A DNA stretch of 26,836 nt from NCBI GenBank assembly GCA_013298595.1, contig JAAFIG010000049.1, positions 1-26,836 on the forward strand, given 5' to 3'. The stretch comes from Deinococcales bacterium. GTDB taxonomy: Bacteria > Deinococcota > Deinococci > Deinococcales > JAAFIG01. Below, piece by piece: positions 15,742 to 24,600 of the stretch; the stretch's first letter is position 1, and the number at the start of each line of letters is the position of its first letter. The notes under the pieces are model-generated. The model was not told where the DNA came from. It did not search any database and saw only the letters and a program-made list of their open reading frames with translations. The translations under genes were made by a program, and so were the position numbers.

Positions 15742-16920
15742 TTATGGAACTGAAATGCGCTGAGCAGCGCTGTACGTAAAACCATCGGCTTTGTCTTGTT
15801 GATCGAAACTGACACCAACAATCAACCAATAATAATTACCCGTTGGTAAAGGATTACACTTGACCGCACCATTTAATGCAGGAATTGGATAGACTGCCGA
15901 TAAAGCCGAAGTGGTTTTTGGAAAATTCGTACACATGATTTTTGGTTTAGTCACCCCAAACGGATCGCCATCATAAATAAAATACTGATATCCAATCACA
16001 CCTGTGGTAGCTGTCCAAGACAAATTCGGTTGACCATCGGCAATCACTGCACCATCAAAAGGCGCACCAGAATCCTGAGCGGGCAAAAACTTAGCACCGT
16101 CAGCATTTGATTTACCCGTTTCCACCGCGCCACCACTGGTTAAACTTGTCACAGCCCCAAAAACCGAATCGCCAACTCGAGCTGTATCCACAAAACGTTG
16201 AAAAACCTGCAAAGCCGAATTGGTATCCGAAGCTTGATTACGAATCCGCGTATAAGGACCAACCAATTCATCCGCCGAGTACACACCGTACCCATCTGCA
16301 CCAAGCACAGGCGACCACTCCCATTGCTGAGCAAAAACCCGATCTCCAATAGCCGCCAAAGGTTTAACCCCAGATGCTCGAGCCGCAACCCCATCGGTCG
16401 GTGGTGTAACCGAACTCATTGCAGCAGGTAACAAACTTTGCCCCGATTGCAAACGCAAAGCACCCGAAGCTGGTTTCGCCGCAGGCGGATAGGTAAACGC
16501 TGCTAACAAAGACAAATTCGGCACACCAGAATTCTGCGTTCGTACCCGCACAGGATCCGAAGTACCAACATTACCACCACGATCCACAGCCTCGGCAATA
16601 ATCTCGAGCGGCAATTGATTCGGCACACCAGAAGCACTAGCAGTATTCCAAGAAACCACGAACGGCTTGGTAATACTCGAGCCAATCAGCACACCTTTTT
16701 TGGTACTGCCCACACCTCGAGCATAAACATTGACTTTGGTAATACTGGTTTCTTCGTCCTTAGCATCAATTTGAATTGGTGCAGTACCGGTTAAAACCGA
16801 ATCCTGAGCTGGATTAGTAATATTGGCAGTTGGTGGATTGGCATCAGGTGGTTTAGGACACGCCACCAGTACACCACTCAGACCTAGAGCCACTGCGACA
16901 ATCTGAACATTTTTTAGCAT
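15742..16920 (-). CDS. Ig/FN3-like surface lipoprotein, first gene of the secretin operon
   Basis: A 392-residue lipoprotein. The signal peptide ends VLVAC with Cys21, followed by CPKPPD; the downstream protease also has VACPKP. Residues about 25-125 form an Ig-like module (PPTANITNPAQDSVLTGTAPIQIDAKDEETSI...EAVDRGGN). A Pro/Ala linker leads to a fibronectin-III-like module (VFAQQWEWSPVLGADGYGVYSADELVGPYTRI) and a second one (PNLSWTATTGVIGYQYFIYDGDPF ... YYWLIVGVSFD). It looks like a binding or structural surface protein with no enzymatic motif. An AAAGGGG Shine-Dalgarno precedes the ATG. It likely heads the five-gene operon to DUF3105. A TATACT at 16991-16996 on this strand is a possible -10 box. 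Confidence 0.8.
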   Translation of the reverse strand: MLKNVQIVAVALGLSGVLVACPKPPDANPPTANITNPAQDSVLTGTAPIQIDAKDEETSITKVNVYARGVGSTKKGVLIGSSITKPFVVSWNTASASGVPNQLPLEIIAEAVDRGGNVGTSDPVRVRTQNSGVPNLSLLAAFTYPPAAKPASGALRLQSGQSLLPAAMSSVTPPTDGVAARASGVKPLAAIGDRVFAQQWEWSPVLGADGYGVYSADELVGPYTRIRNQASDTNSALQVFQRFVDTARVGDSVFGAVTSLTSGGAVETGKSNADGAKFLPAQDSGAPFDGAVIADGQPNLSWTATTGVIGYQYFIYDGDPFGVTKPKIMCTNFPKTTSALSAVYPIPALNGAVKCNPLPTGNYYWLIVGVSFDQQDKADGFTYSAAQRISVP

Positions 16921-16990
16921 ACAACCCCTTTAGAACAAGAAAAACAATTTCATTTTTTAAGCGACAAAAAAACTAAAAATCCAACATTGA

Positions 16991-16996
16991 AGTATA
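16991..16996 (-). promoter_or_regulatory. Possible -10 of the protease/secretin operon
   Basis: On the minus strand TATACT lies about 70 bases before ATG 16920, leaving an AT-rich leader ending in the AAAGGGG ribosome-binding site. The -35 is not clear. Confidence 0.35.
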
Positions 16997-17033
16997 ACAC
17001 TGAGTTAGAAAAACAACTGAAAATACTCGAGAC

Positions 17034-17062
17034 TTGACAAGTATAAATGGATGCTTCAAAGT
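17034..17062 (+). promoter_or_regulatory. Promoter of the toxin-antitoxin operon
   Basis: A perfect TTGACA (17034-17039), a 17-base spacer and CAAAGT (17057-17062) end six bases before ATG 17069, the same spacing as the leaderless promoters here. TATAAA at 17042-17047 is an alternative -10 without a good -35. Either reading disfavours the upstream ATG at 17051. Confidence 0.45.
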
Positions 17063-17068
17063 ATCCAA

Positions 17069-17464
17069 ATGGCAATCATTGCATACCCGTTCTACCCAAA
17101 TAAAATACATGCTCATAACCCACCTCTTATAGAAGACCTAATCGAACTCGAAGCCACTCAACACCAACTATGCGTAAGTCAAATCATTAACATGATCGCT
17201 GACCTAAAAAACAACGGAACAAATAGCCGATACCTCAAAAAAATGCGCGGCGCATTCCTCGAACTCAAAACTGCCTCCCGAGGCGGAGACAAAGGTGGTG
17301 CAAGAGTCTACTTATTCAAAGCAGCCAAAGAAACTTTTTACCTTTGCCGAGCCGAATGCAAAAGTGGAAACGAAGCCGATGCCCTCCTCCTATACAGCAC
17401 CCTTGAAATCCTAGAAGCGTTCCAAAACAAACAACCCTTATTCCCAAACCGAGGTGAACAATGA
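17069..17464 (+). CDS. RelE/HigB-like toxin of a type II toxin-antitoxin pair
   Basis: A 131-residue protein (137 if ATG 17051 is used). An N-terminal helical part is followed by the RelE/HigB-like core: YLKKMRGAFLELKTAS, GGARVYLFKAAKETFYLCRAECKSGN, then a C-terminal helix (LLLYSTLEILEAFQ). The LxGxFxELK...xRVxxF order is that of HigB/phage Gp49-like toxins, which cut mRNA at the ribosome. The HGF..K pattern typical of such toxins is altered here to CRAECKSGN. Its stop overlaps the antitoxin ATG. Toxin-before-antitoxin order and an XRE partner fit the HigBA arrangement. The identification rests on pattern and context and is moderately sure. Confidence 0.7.
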   Translation: MAIIAYPFYPNKIHAHNPPLIEDLIELEATQHQLCVSQIINMIADLKNNGTNSRYLKKMRGAFLELKTASRGGDKGGARVYLFKAAKETFYLCRAECKSGNEADALLLYSTLEILEAFQNKQPLFPNRGEQ

Positions 17465-17874
17465 AAAAAAATACTCTTGCAGGAATCCCACTACGCAACC
17501 TCGAGCAACTCAGCGCAGAACAACAAGCCAAACTCGAAGCAGCCCTCAATAAACCAAGTCGTCGCTCTCAAACAAAAACACCACCAGACACCATTGAAAC
17601 AAGTATCGAAACCTTACAACAAGCCATCGAAAAAGGCGTAACCCAAAAACGCATTGGTACACTCTTAAAACAAGCCAGACAACAAGTACAACAAAGTGGC
17701 AGAAAAACAGCGCAACGCTTAAACATGAATCATGCTCAACTAAGAAAACTCGAGGAAAGTGACACAAATCTAGAAGTGACTAGCCTAGTACGAGTTGCAC
17801 ACGAACTCGAGTTTGATGTGACCATAAGATTAGAACCAAGGCGCAACGGCACTGTTTTAGAAACAAAATTATAA
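17461..17874 (+). CDS. XRE-family antitoxin (HigA-like)
   Basis: A 137-residue protein. The N-terminal 60 residues are Gln/Glu-rich and helical (LEQLSAEQQAKLEAALNKPS). A helix-turn-helix of XRE type spans about 65-125 (RIGTLLKQARQQVQQSGRKTAQRLNMNHAQLRKLEES ... TSLVRVAHELEFDVTIRLEP). The closing FDVTIRLEP is common in HigA-like antitoxins. It should bind and neutralise the upstream toxin and repress the shared promoter. The ATG overlaps the toxin stop (ATGA) with GAGGTGA just upstream as Shine-Dalgarno. A strong terminator lies about 145 bases after the stop. Confidence 0.8.
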   Translation: MKKNTLAGIPLRNLEQLSAEQQAKLEAALNKPSRRSQTKTPPDTIETSIETLQQAIEKGVTQKRIGTLLKQARQQVQQSGRKTAQRLNMNHAQLRKLEESDTNLEVTSLVRVAHELEFDVTIRLEPRRNGTVLETKL

Positions 17875-18017
17875 AACCAAGTAGTAAAACTCGAGAACCC
17901 ACCAAGCACAACTCGAGACGCGCAATGCTGGGCAGCCATTGTGACCTTGTTAAGTGCATTCTTTGCGTTTTTCATGAGTTTCCTTGAATAATCAAAATCT
18001 GGCGAAGGAGAAGCTGC

Positions 18018-18043
18018 ACCCCACTTGCAAAAGTGGGGTTTTT
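18018..18043 (+). terminator. Rho-independent terminator of the toxin-antitoxin operon
   Basis: ACCCCACTT (18018-18026) pairs perfectly with AAGTGGGGT (18031-18039) around a GCAA tetraloop, followed by a run of T. The GC-rich stem and T tail make this a strong plus-strand terminator. Confidence 0.9.
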
Positions 18044-18050
18044 ATACTAT

Positions 18051-18211
18051 GCGAAAAAACAAAAACTCGAGGAAGGGAAAGCTGAGCTGAGAAAAGAAGA
18101 ACTCGAGGGGAAATCCTTTGCAAAAGCTCGAGGAAAACCGAGAATTACACTCGAGTTCTGGTTCTTTTAGATTTTTGCTTTTTCCCTTCGACTTTTACTT
18201 TTTCTTCTTGC
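18051..18211. repeat. Imperfect long inverted repeat with four CTCGAG sites
   Basis: A purine-rich left arm (18051-18107) containing GGAAGGGAAA and AAAAGAAGAACTCGAG pairs imperfectly with a pyrimidine-rich right arm (18150-18211) containing CTCGAGTTC, TTCTTTT, TTTCCCTTCGA and ACTTTTTC. CTCGAG lies at 18066, 18102, 18127 and 18150. Read on the minus strand the structure ends in a T-rich stretch, so it may terminate the RHS operon. Confidence 0.5.
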
Positions 18212-18273
18212 GTAAACTTGTACAAAGATGACTGAGTTATGACGATAAATCTAACCTAATAGAATTACGTAAT

Positions 18274-18690
18274 TCAAGAATTATTATGATTTAATAGGTC
18301 AAATTTCCGTATGTTAGCAACAGGTAGACTGTACATATTACCTTTTTTCATTTTGACAAAAAGTTTAGTGAAACCTATTCCAACTCGAGTAACATATTGT
18401 GTACCAAAACTAAAATTGGTGGTTATGAAAATATTTTCCACTTGATCTATTGGAATTGAAATTATTCTAAATGAAACAACAAAAAGTACAATTTTATCAT
18501 CAAAGATTGAATAAGAATAAGCGTACTTCTGAAACAATCCATTGGCAATAAAAAATACTATCATTCCCAATAAAAACGAAAATATAGCGTGTAAACCCCA
18601 ATTATATAACAAGTAAATAAGAAAGAAAGACAAACCTCCATACAAATAGAAGCAAAAACTATCGACTATTAAACCAATAATTACTGACAT
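18274..18690 (-). CDS. Small membrane protein paired with the RHS gene; possible immunity protein
   Basis: A 138-residue protein. Two hydrophobic segments (about 4-24 and 32-52) are followed by a soluble tail (YSIFDDKIVLFVVSFRIISIPIDQVENIFI ... KLFVKMKKGNMYSLPVANIRKFDLL) resembling bacterial PH-like domains attached to membrane helices. The ATG overlaps the RHS stop codon (TAATG), so it is translationally coupled to the giant gene. The gene is visibly AT-rich and has one CTCGAG. In polymorphic toxin loci the gene directly after an RHS toxin is usually its immunity protein, and membrane immunity proteins are common; that role is inferred only from position. It might equally be an assembly or anchoring factor. 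Confidence 0.7.
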   Translation of the reverse strand: MSVIIGLIVDSFCFYLYGGLSFFLIYLLYNWGLHAIFSFLLGMIVFFIANGLFQKYAYSYSIFDDKIVLFVVSFRIISIPIDQVENIFITTNFSFGTQYVTRVGIGFTKLFVKMKKGNMYSLPVANIRKFDLLNHNNS

Positions 18691-21600
18691 TACCTACACC
18701 CTGAAGCACCTGGAACAAAGGTTAAAGAGCCAGATACCCCTGCCGCTTTTTCTAATGTAAGCCCGATTCCCCAATAGCCTTCATCTCCAATTTCAGCATT
18801 AAAACTTCCAATCGCTGGTATCGGAACACTCAGCGCTATTTTATCACCAGAATAACCAGAACGATTTGAACTAAGTACTGACGCACCACTAAGAGAACCA
18901 GAAAGTCCAAGCGCACCGCCTATACCAGGAGTAACTTGTGGCGGAGCAAAATTAATTCCAAACTTCCCAGTGGTTTCAGTTACGTTAACTGTCGCAATAG
19001 ATGTAAGTACTTTTCCCCCAAGCAAGCGACCACCCTCCGCTGATGGTCCATTTAGTGAAACTGAAAATGTACTTCCATCCGCTCCTCGTGTTGCAGCGTC
19101 TCGTCCACGGATACAAGCTTGATGAATGTCATAAAAGGCTTGTGTTGAATTTGCATTAATGGTCGCCATTGTACCCTGACTTAACTGACCTCCAATACCA
19201 TCACCTGTAATTTTATGATTGATATACCCATTTTTGCCAAACATCCAATTCATGAACTGATTCCTGTCTCCGTTGTTGGATAATTTAACATTTCTTGTCG
19301 CCATCGGCACATTCGCACATGGATTAGACGAAAAAGCAGTTCCAGCACCGATAGGACAACCAGGACCCATATATGCTGCTCGTCCACCAAAGCCGTGATT
19401 TTTGAAGGCATCATCACAAGTCTTTAATGCACCACCACTTGCTCTAGCTCGAATTCCACATAAATCAGCTAGTTCTTTTCGCCATTCAGGAATTGTAATT
19501 TCATTTTTTGCAAGACCCATAGCTAACCCAGTATAAGCCTGAATCCTATCTCTTGGAGTAAATTCAGCAGCTTGAAAGTATCCATCAAGTGCATTTAAAT
19601 CAGCTTTAGCTTGGATTCTTGCTTCAGCATCAGACAACCCTTGTTGTTTATAGCGATCTTCCAATTCAGATTTAGCTTCATCTCTAGCGCACTGTTCAAG
19701 TACTCCCATCAGAGCATCAGCTTCTTCTCTTGATATAGCATCTTTTGCCTTTAATGATTTGGCAACTGCTTTAAAGCATTGTGTGCCTGCCGCATTTGTA
19801 CCAGTACTAAACGGTTTTACATCATTACCACTAGTGTTAGGTTTAGCACTCGAGACTGGCGGCTTAACACTACTTGCACTTGTACTCGGCACATTACTCG
19901 AGGATGGACTGGTCACACTACTGGCACTTGGTGTACTACTCGAGGGTGTACTCGCACTTGCATTTGGACTGGTTACACTCGAGGCTGCGGTACTTGGAAC
20001 ATTTGGTGCACTGTTCGGACTGGTCACACTACTGGCTGTGGTTGTCACTCCAACTGGTGCGGCTTGACTTGGTGCTTGCAGTGTTGAAGTACTCGAAGTG
20101 GTTGGTGCATTACTTGGTTGACTCGAGGTAGTAGTGGTTGTTGTTCCGACGCTTGGACTCGAGACAGCTTGACTTTGCGGTTGACTCGAGCTAGTGGTTG
20201 TACCTGTGGCTGGGCTGGTAATGCCTTGAGTTTGCGCCTGACTCGAGCTTGCAGGTTGAGCAGTTCCACTCGAGGTAGTTGATGCACTCGAGGTTGGGGT
20301 TGTCACAGAACTCGCTGTGCCACTAGGCGCTTGACCAGAAGCACTAGGACTCGTCACACTCGAGGCACTCGTAATTCCCGTTTGAGAAGCCACAGAAGCC
20401 GTAGGAGCCTCGAGCGGAGCACCACCAGCAGGAGCTTTAGGAGCCTCGAGCGGTGTGAAAATATCCCATTGCGGGTTATTTAATTCTTCTTCACGAACAC
20501 TATCTGCCAGACTAAAGGTTTCGTCTTGATCTCGAAACACCATACCTGGGGTACTGTCATACCACCAGGCAGTCAGGTGATTCTTAACTTGATCTCCATA
20601 ACTTCTGTTGACTGCGTGAATTAATTGTGGTTGCCCATCTACAAAAATTGTGGATTGTTGCTTGGTAAAAATACCCACACTACTATTCCCAAGCGAAGGT
20701 TTGGAATCCCATGCCTCGTACAATCGGGTATTGCTACTTAACGAGAGATTACCTTCTGGATCGTATACAAAGTTTTGTGAATTTGTCATATAGCCAGCTG
20801 GGTATGGATTTGGTTGCGCGAAACCTGAAGCGTTTTGATACCAGCTTTTTCTAATTTCAACAGCTTGTTCGTCGGCATTAAAACGCTGTGCTCCGTTGAA
20901 ATCATGGTTGGTTCGTAAACCGTTACTAGAAAGACTATATGTATACCATCCAATATTGGAGCCGAAACGACCTTCAGTCACACCATTTGAAGCCGTATAT
21001 ATATTACTTTCTGCTTTAAGAACGTTGTTATTATTGTATTGCCAAGTTCTATCTGTAGTACCATTGTATGGAAGTGTTGCACCAATTCGATTACCAGCAT
21101 CATCATATGTAAATGTTTCCGTGAATAACTGTGTAAATGCACCACTTCCAGTAGAGTCTTTATAAGTTATGGCACTTGTAACTTCGCCATTACCATTAAA
21201 TATATTGACAACTTTGTTGACCGCATTGGTAGTTATTTCTTTTTTACTACTTTCTCCTAGTAGTCCACCAATTGTTACTTTACGAGTGGAATTATATTTA
21301 CCATTGCTAAGAGTTGTGGTGGTTACACCAAGACCTGGAAAGAAAATACTGGTAGTCACTGCAACTCCTGTACCATCGCCATTACCGTCTACTTGCGAAA
21401 CCAGTCTGCCTCGAGAATCATAAGAATATGTTTGTGAACTAATCAAATTAGCGGCAGTGTCTGTGTTTGTGTTGTACACATGAACACTTTTCTTTTGTCC
21501 GCTCTTGTAATAGTTATACTTCGAGGTACGAGTTGAACTGGTGTTAAGATTAACTGTGCCTGCATTGTATGTTGTTGTCGAAGTACTTTCCTTGGTTGTA

Positions 21601-24600
21601 ACAAAATCAAGACGGTCGGCATCGTTATACTCGAATCCAGTATATGATTGCGGAGTTATCATTGATGTTGCAGGTGGTCTCAGTTTTTCGGCTCCAGTTC
21701 CTTTTGGTAAACTTGAAGCGACTGTAAATTGTGTACCTGGGTTACGGAAACTTTCCACATAGGTTTTTAAGTTTGTTTCTCGAGAGATTTGCTTATTGGT
21801 TTTTGAATAAGTATACGTGAATATATCTGTTTTTGGTGTATTCGGATCAATGGATAAACCAAGTGTAACATCAGTGCTTTGCTTGTAACTCTCGAGTAAG
21901 TTGCCATTTGCATCGTATTTCCAGAATTGAGCATAATTTGGACTACCATTCGTAGAGCTATCTGCTCGAATGAATTTAGCGTAAATGCTCGGGTCACCCT
22001 TATGGAATCTCGAGTACATTAAACCAAGTCCGTTAAAGTTCTGGTACTGAGTTTTTTCTTTTACTAAAACATTTGCACTGTTACGTCCACTACTGACAAT
22101 TTTTGTGCGTTTGCCCGCTGCACTGAGGATGTATTCTTGTAAATTTCCTTTTGTTACAGTACTTGAAGCTTCTTGGGTATCTCCATGTACAAGTGTATTG
22201 GTAAAGTTACCACTTACCGCACCATCTTCGTACCCATAATTACTTTCACGAACTTTTTCACCATCTAATCGGTACGCGTACCACTTGTAATTGTCGACAC
22301 TGGTTTTGTACGGGCGACTTTCTTTTTGTACTTTACCCATGCTGCTATAACTGTAATCTGTTACCAAGCCACGTTCTGTTTTCTTTGTTAAGTTGCCTGC
22401 AATATCGTACTCGTATGTATTTTGAATAGCTGCTACTGTTGGAAAAGCAACATCATCAACTGTTCCAGCACGTTTAGGTTTGATTTCACGTACAAGTCGG
22501 TTAAACGCATCGTACGTGTAATTTGTAATGAACCCATCAGCATCTTTTAAGTCTTTGACATTACCTCGAGCATCATATGTTTGCGTAATAGTATTACCAT
22601 CTGGCAGTGTTTGTTTTGTTAAACGCCCAGCCCAGTCGTACTCGAGAATGGTATGCCCAGATCCTATTTGAGCAGCAACATTGTCATTCACGGCTTGGCT
22701 CATCCCAGTTGGGTATTTTTTATTGTTGCTATACCCAAAGGATCTCACCGCAACATAATTCGCTAGGTTTCCATCTGCTGGGGTACTGGGGTTATTATCA
22801 GGTTCCCATACACTACCTAGTGTTCCATCAGGATAGTAACTGTTGACCTTGGTTGTGATACCTCGAGCGTCTTTTTCAGCAGCAACATTCCCAAGAATAT
22901 CGTAGCGTTTATAAGATGTGTTACCTCGAGCATCTGTGAAACTGGTTTGTCTGCCCATTGCATCGTATTCGTAGCGAGAGGTGACGTTTCTGTTAACATC
23001 TGCTCCTTCAAAATTTGCTAAACAGTCAGCTTCGTACCAATAGCAAACTTGTTGTTTTTTGCTTGTCAGATTATCCACGCCATCATATGTAAATTGAGTG
23101 TAATTAGAATCTGGATCGTAAGTAGAAATGATTCGGTCGAATCCATCGTAAGTACTAATATTTGTTGCGATTTGAGCACCACTTGGCATACTCGTTATGT
23201 CAGCAGCGCCTGTTTGTATGGCTGCTGGTGTCATAGCTGTTGTCGATTGTAATAATTTTCGTTCAGTTGTGCGACGATCTAAACCATCGTAAACGTACTC
23301 GGAGTATGGTCTACGAGTATCTGCATATCCTGATGTACCAACGGAACGCAACACTGGCTCGAGTTTCTTGGTTAAATTACCATTAGAATCGTAGACAAGG
23401 TACGTGCTTTGATCTTTATCTCCTGATGTAATGCTGTTAAGTGCCCCATTTTGAATTCTGATTGGTCGGTCAAAATTATCATATGTCATGATGGTGGCAT
23501 AGCCTAATGCAACGTTATTTAAAAATCCGTTGGCATTAGAATCTCGAGTATCTTTGGTGACTCTGCCTAATGAATCTACTTCTCGGTAATGACAATCTGT
23601 TGTTCCTAAATAACTTGTGCCACCTGCGTTGCATTCGGCATCTTTTGTTCCACTTGGGTGGTAGTTTATGACATCGTAATTTCCGTCTTGCTTGGTTCGT
23701 TGAATAACACGATTCAACGTATCATATCTATACGTCGTAGTATTTTCATCATCAATTTTAGTTTGTATGACACGTCCAGCAGCATCGTACAGAATATCGG
23801 TTTTTTCTCGGATTGTATCTATTGTCCAAGAATTATTTGTATTGATACCTTTAGTAATTTTATTAACTCGTCCTGTACTGGTATCGTAATCATATAGCAC
23901 CAAGTTATTGATGCTTCCTATTTTTGTGCTTTTTAGCTCGCCTGTAGCGTAATAATCCCATTCTTGTTTACTTGCTTCTCGAGGATGTTCGTAAACACGT
24001 TCAAAGGTTTTTTGTCCAAAGCCATTATAAACACTTTCGGTAATTCGGTCTTTGCGGTATTCATTACCTACAGCTGTTGCATTGGCATCTCGTAATTCGG
24101 TAGCTAATGCACCTTTTTCGTTTTGCAAACTCACTTTCCCTAACCAGTCGTAGGTGAATTCTGTGGTTTTTTCTGTTACATTACCAACACTAACCACTGC
24201 TTTTTGCACATAATCTTGGTATTGAATTGCTGTGTTTGGGGTACGGATATTGACGCTTATGCCAGTGGGCGATAATGCAGGAGCAGGTAAAGCTGCCGCG
24301 CTTCCTGTTGCGTATGTATATGTTGTTTTTGTGGTTGGTAAGTTGCTTCCACTGCGCGTAGATTCTTTTAATCTTCCTTGAGTATCTATTGTTGTATCCA
24401 GTGTGTACCGCAGCAAGGATCCCATATGCCGTTGCGATGAAATTGTATTGATTGCTGTAAAACTTTGACCTGCCGTGGTGATTGTATGATTCGTATATGA
24501 TCGCAGCCATTTAACATCGGAGTATGTGTAAGCAACTTCACCTCGAGTCTGCGTACCATTTGTACCCAATTGTTTTTCTTCGGTAACTCGGTTATCTAAA

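Larger units (their letters stand above)
17875..18273. other. 399-bp gene-free spacer between the toxin-antitoxin pair and the RHS operon
   Basis: No convincing gene is seen. It contains two CTCGAG copies near 17890 and 17914, the terminator at 18018-18043, the imperfect inverted repeat at 18051-18211 with four more CTCGAG copies, and a 14-base palindrome (GAATTACGTAATTC, 18262-18275) that overlaps the stop of the small membrane-protein gene. Confidence 0.7.

Noticed and set aside
17890-18160. CRISPR-like or tandem-repeat array suggested by repeated CTCGAG
   Set aside because: Only the 6-base palindrome recurs; spacing is irregular and there is no longer repeat unit.
19759-20131. Overlapping plus-strand ORFs rich in Leu, Thr and Cys opposite the RHS linker
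   Set aside because: They arise from the repetitive Ser/Thr linker codons read in reverse; there is no start signal.
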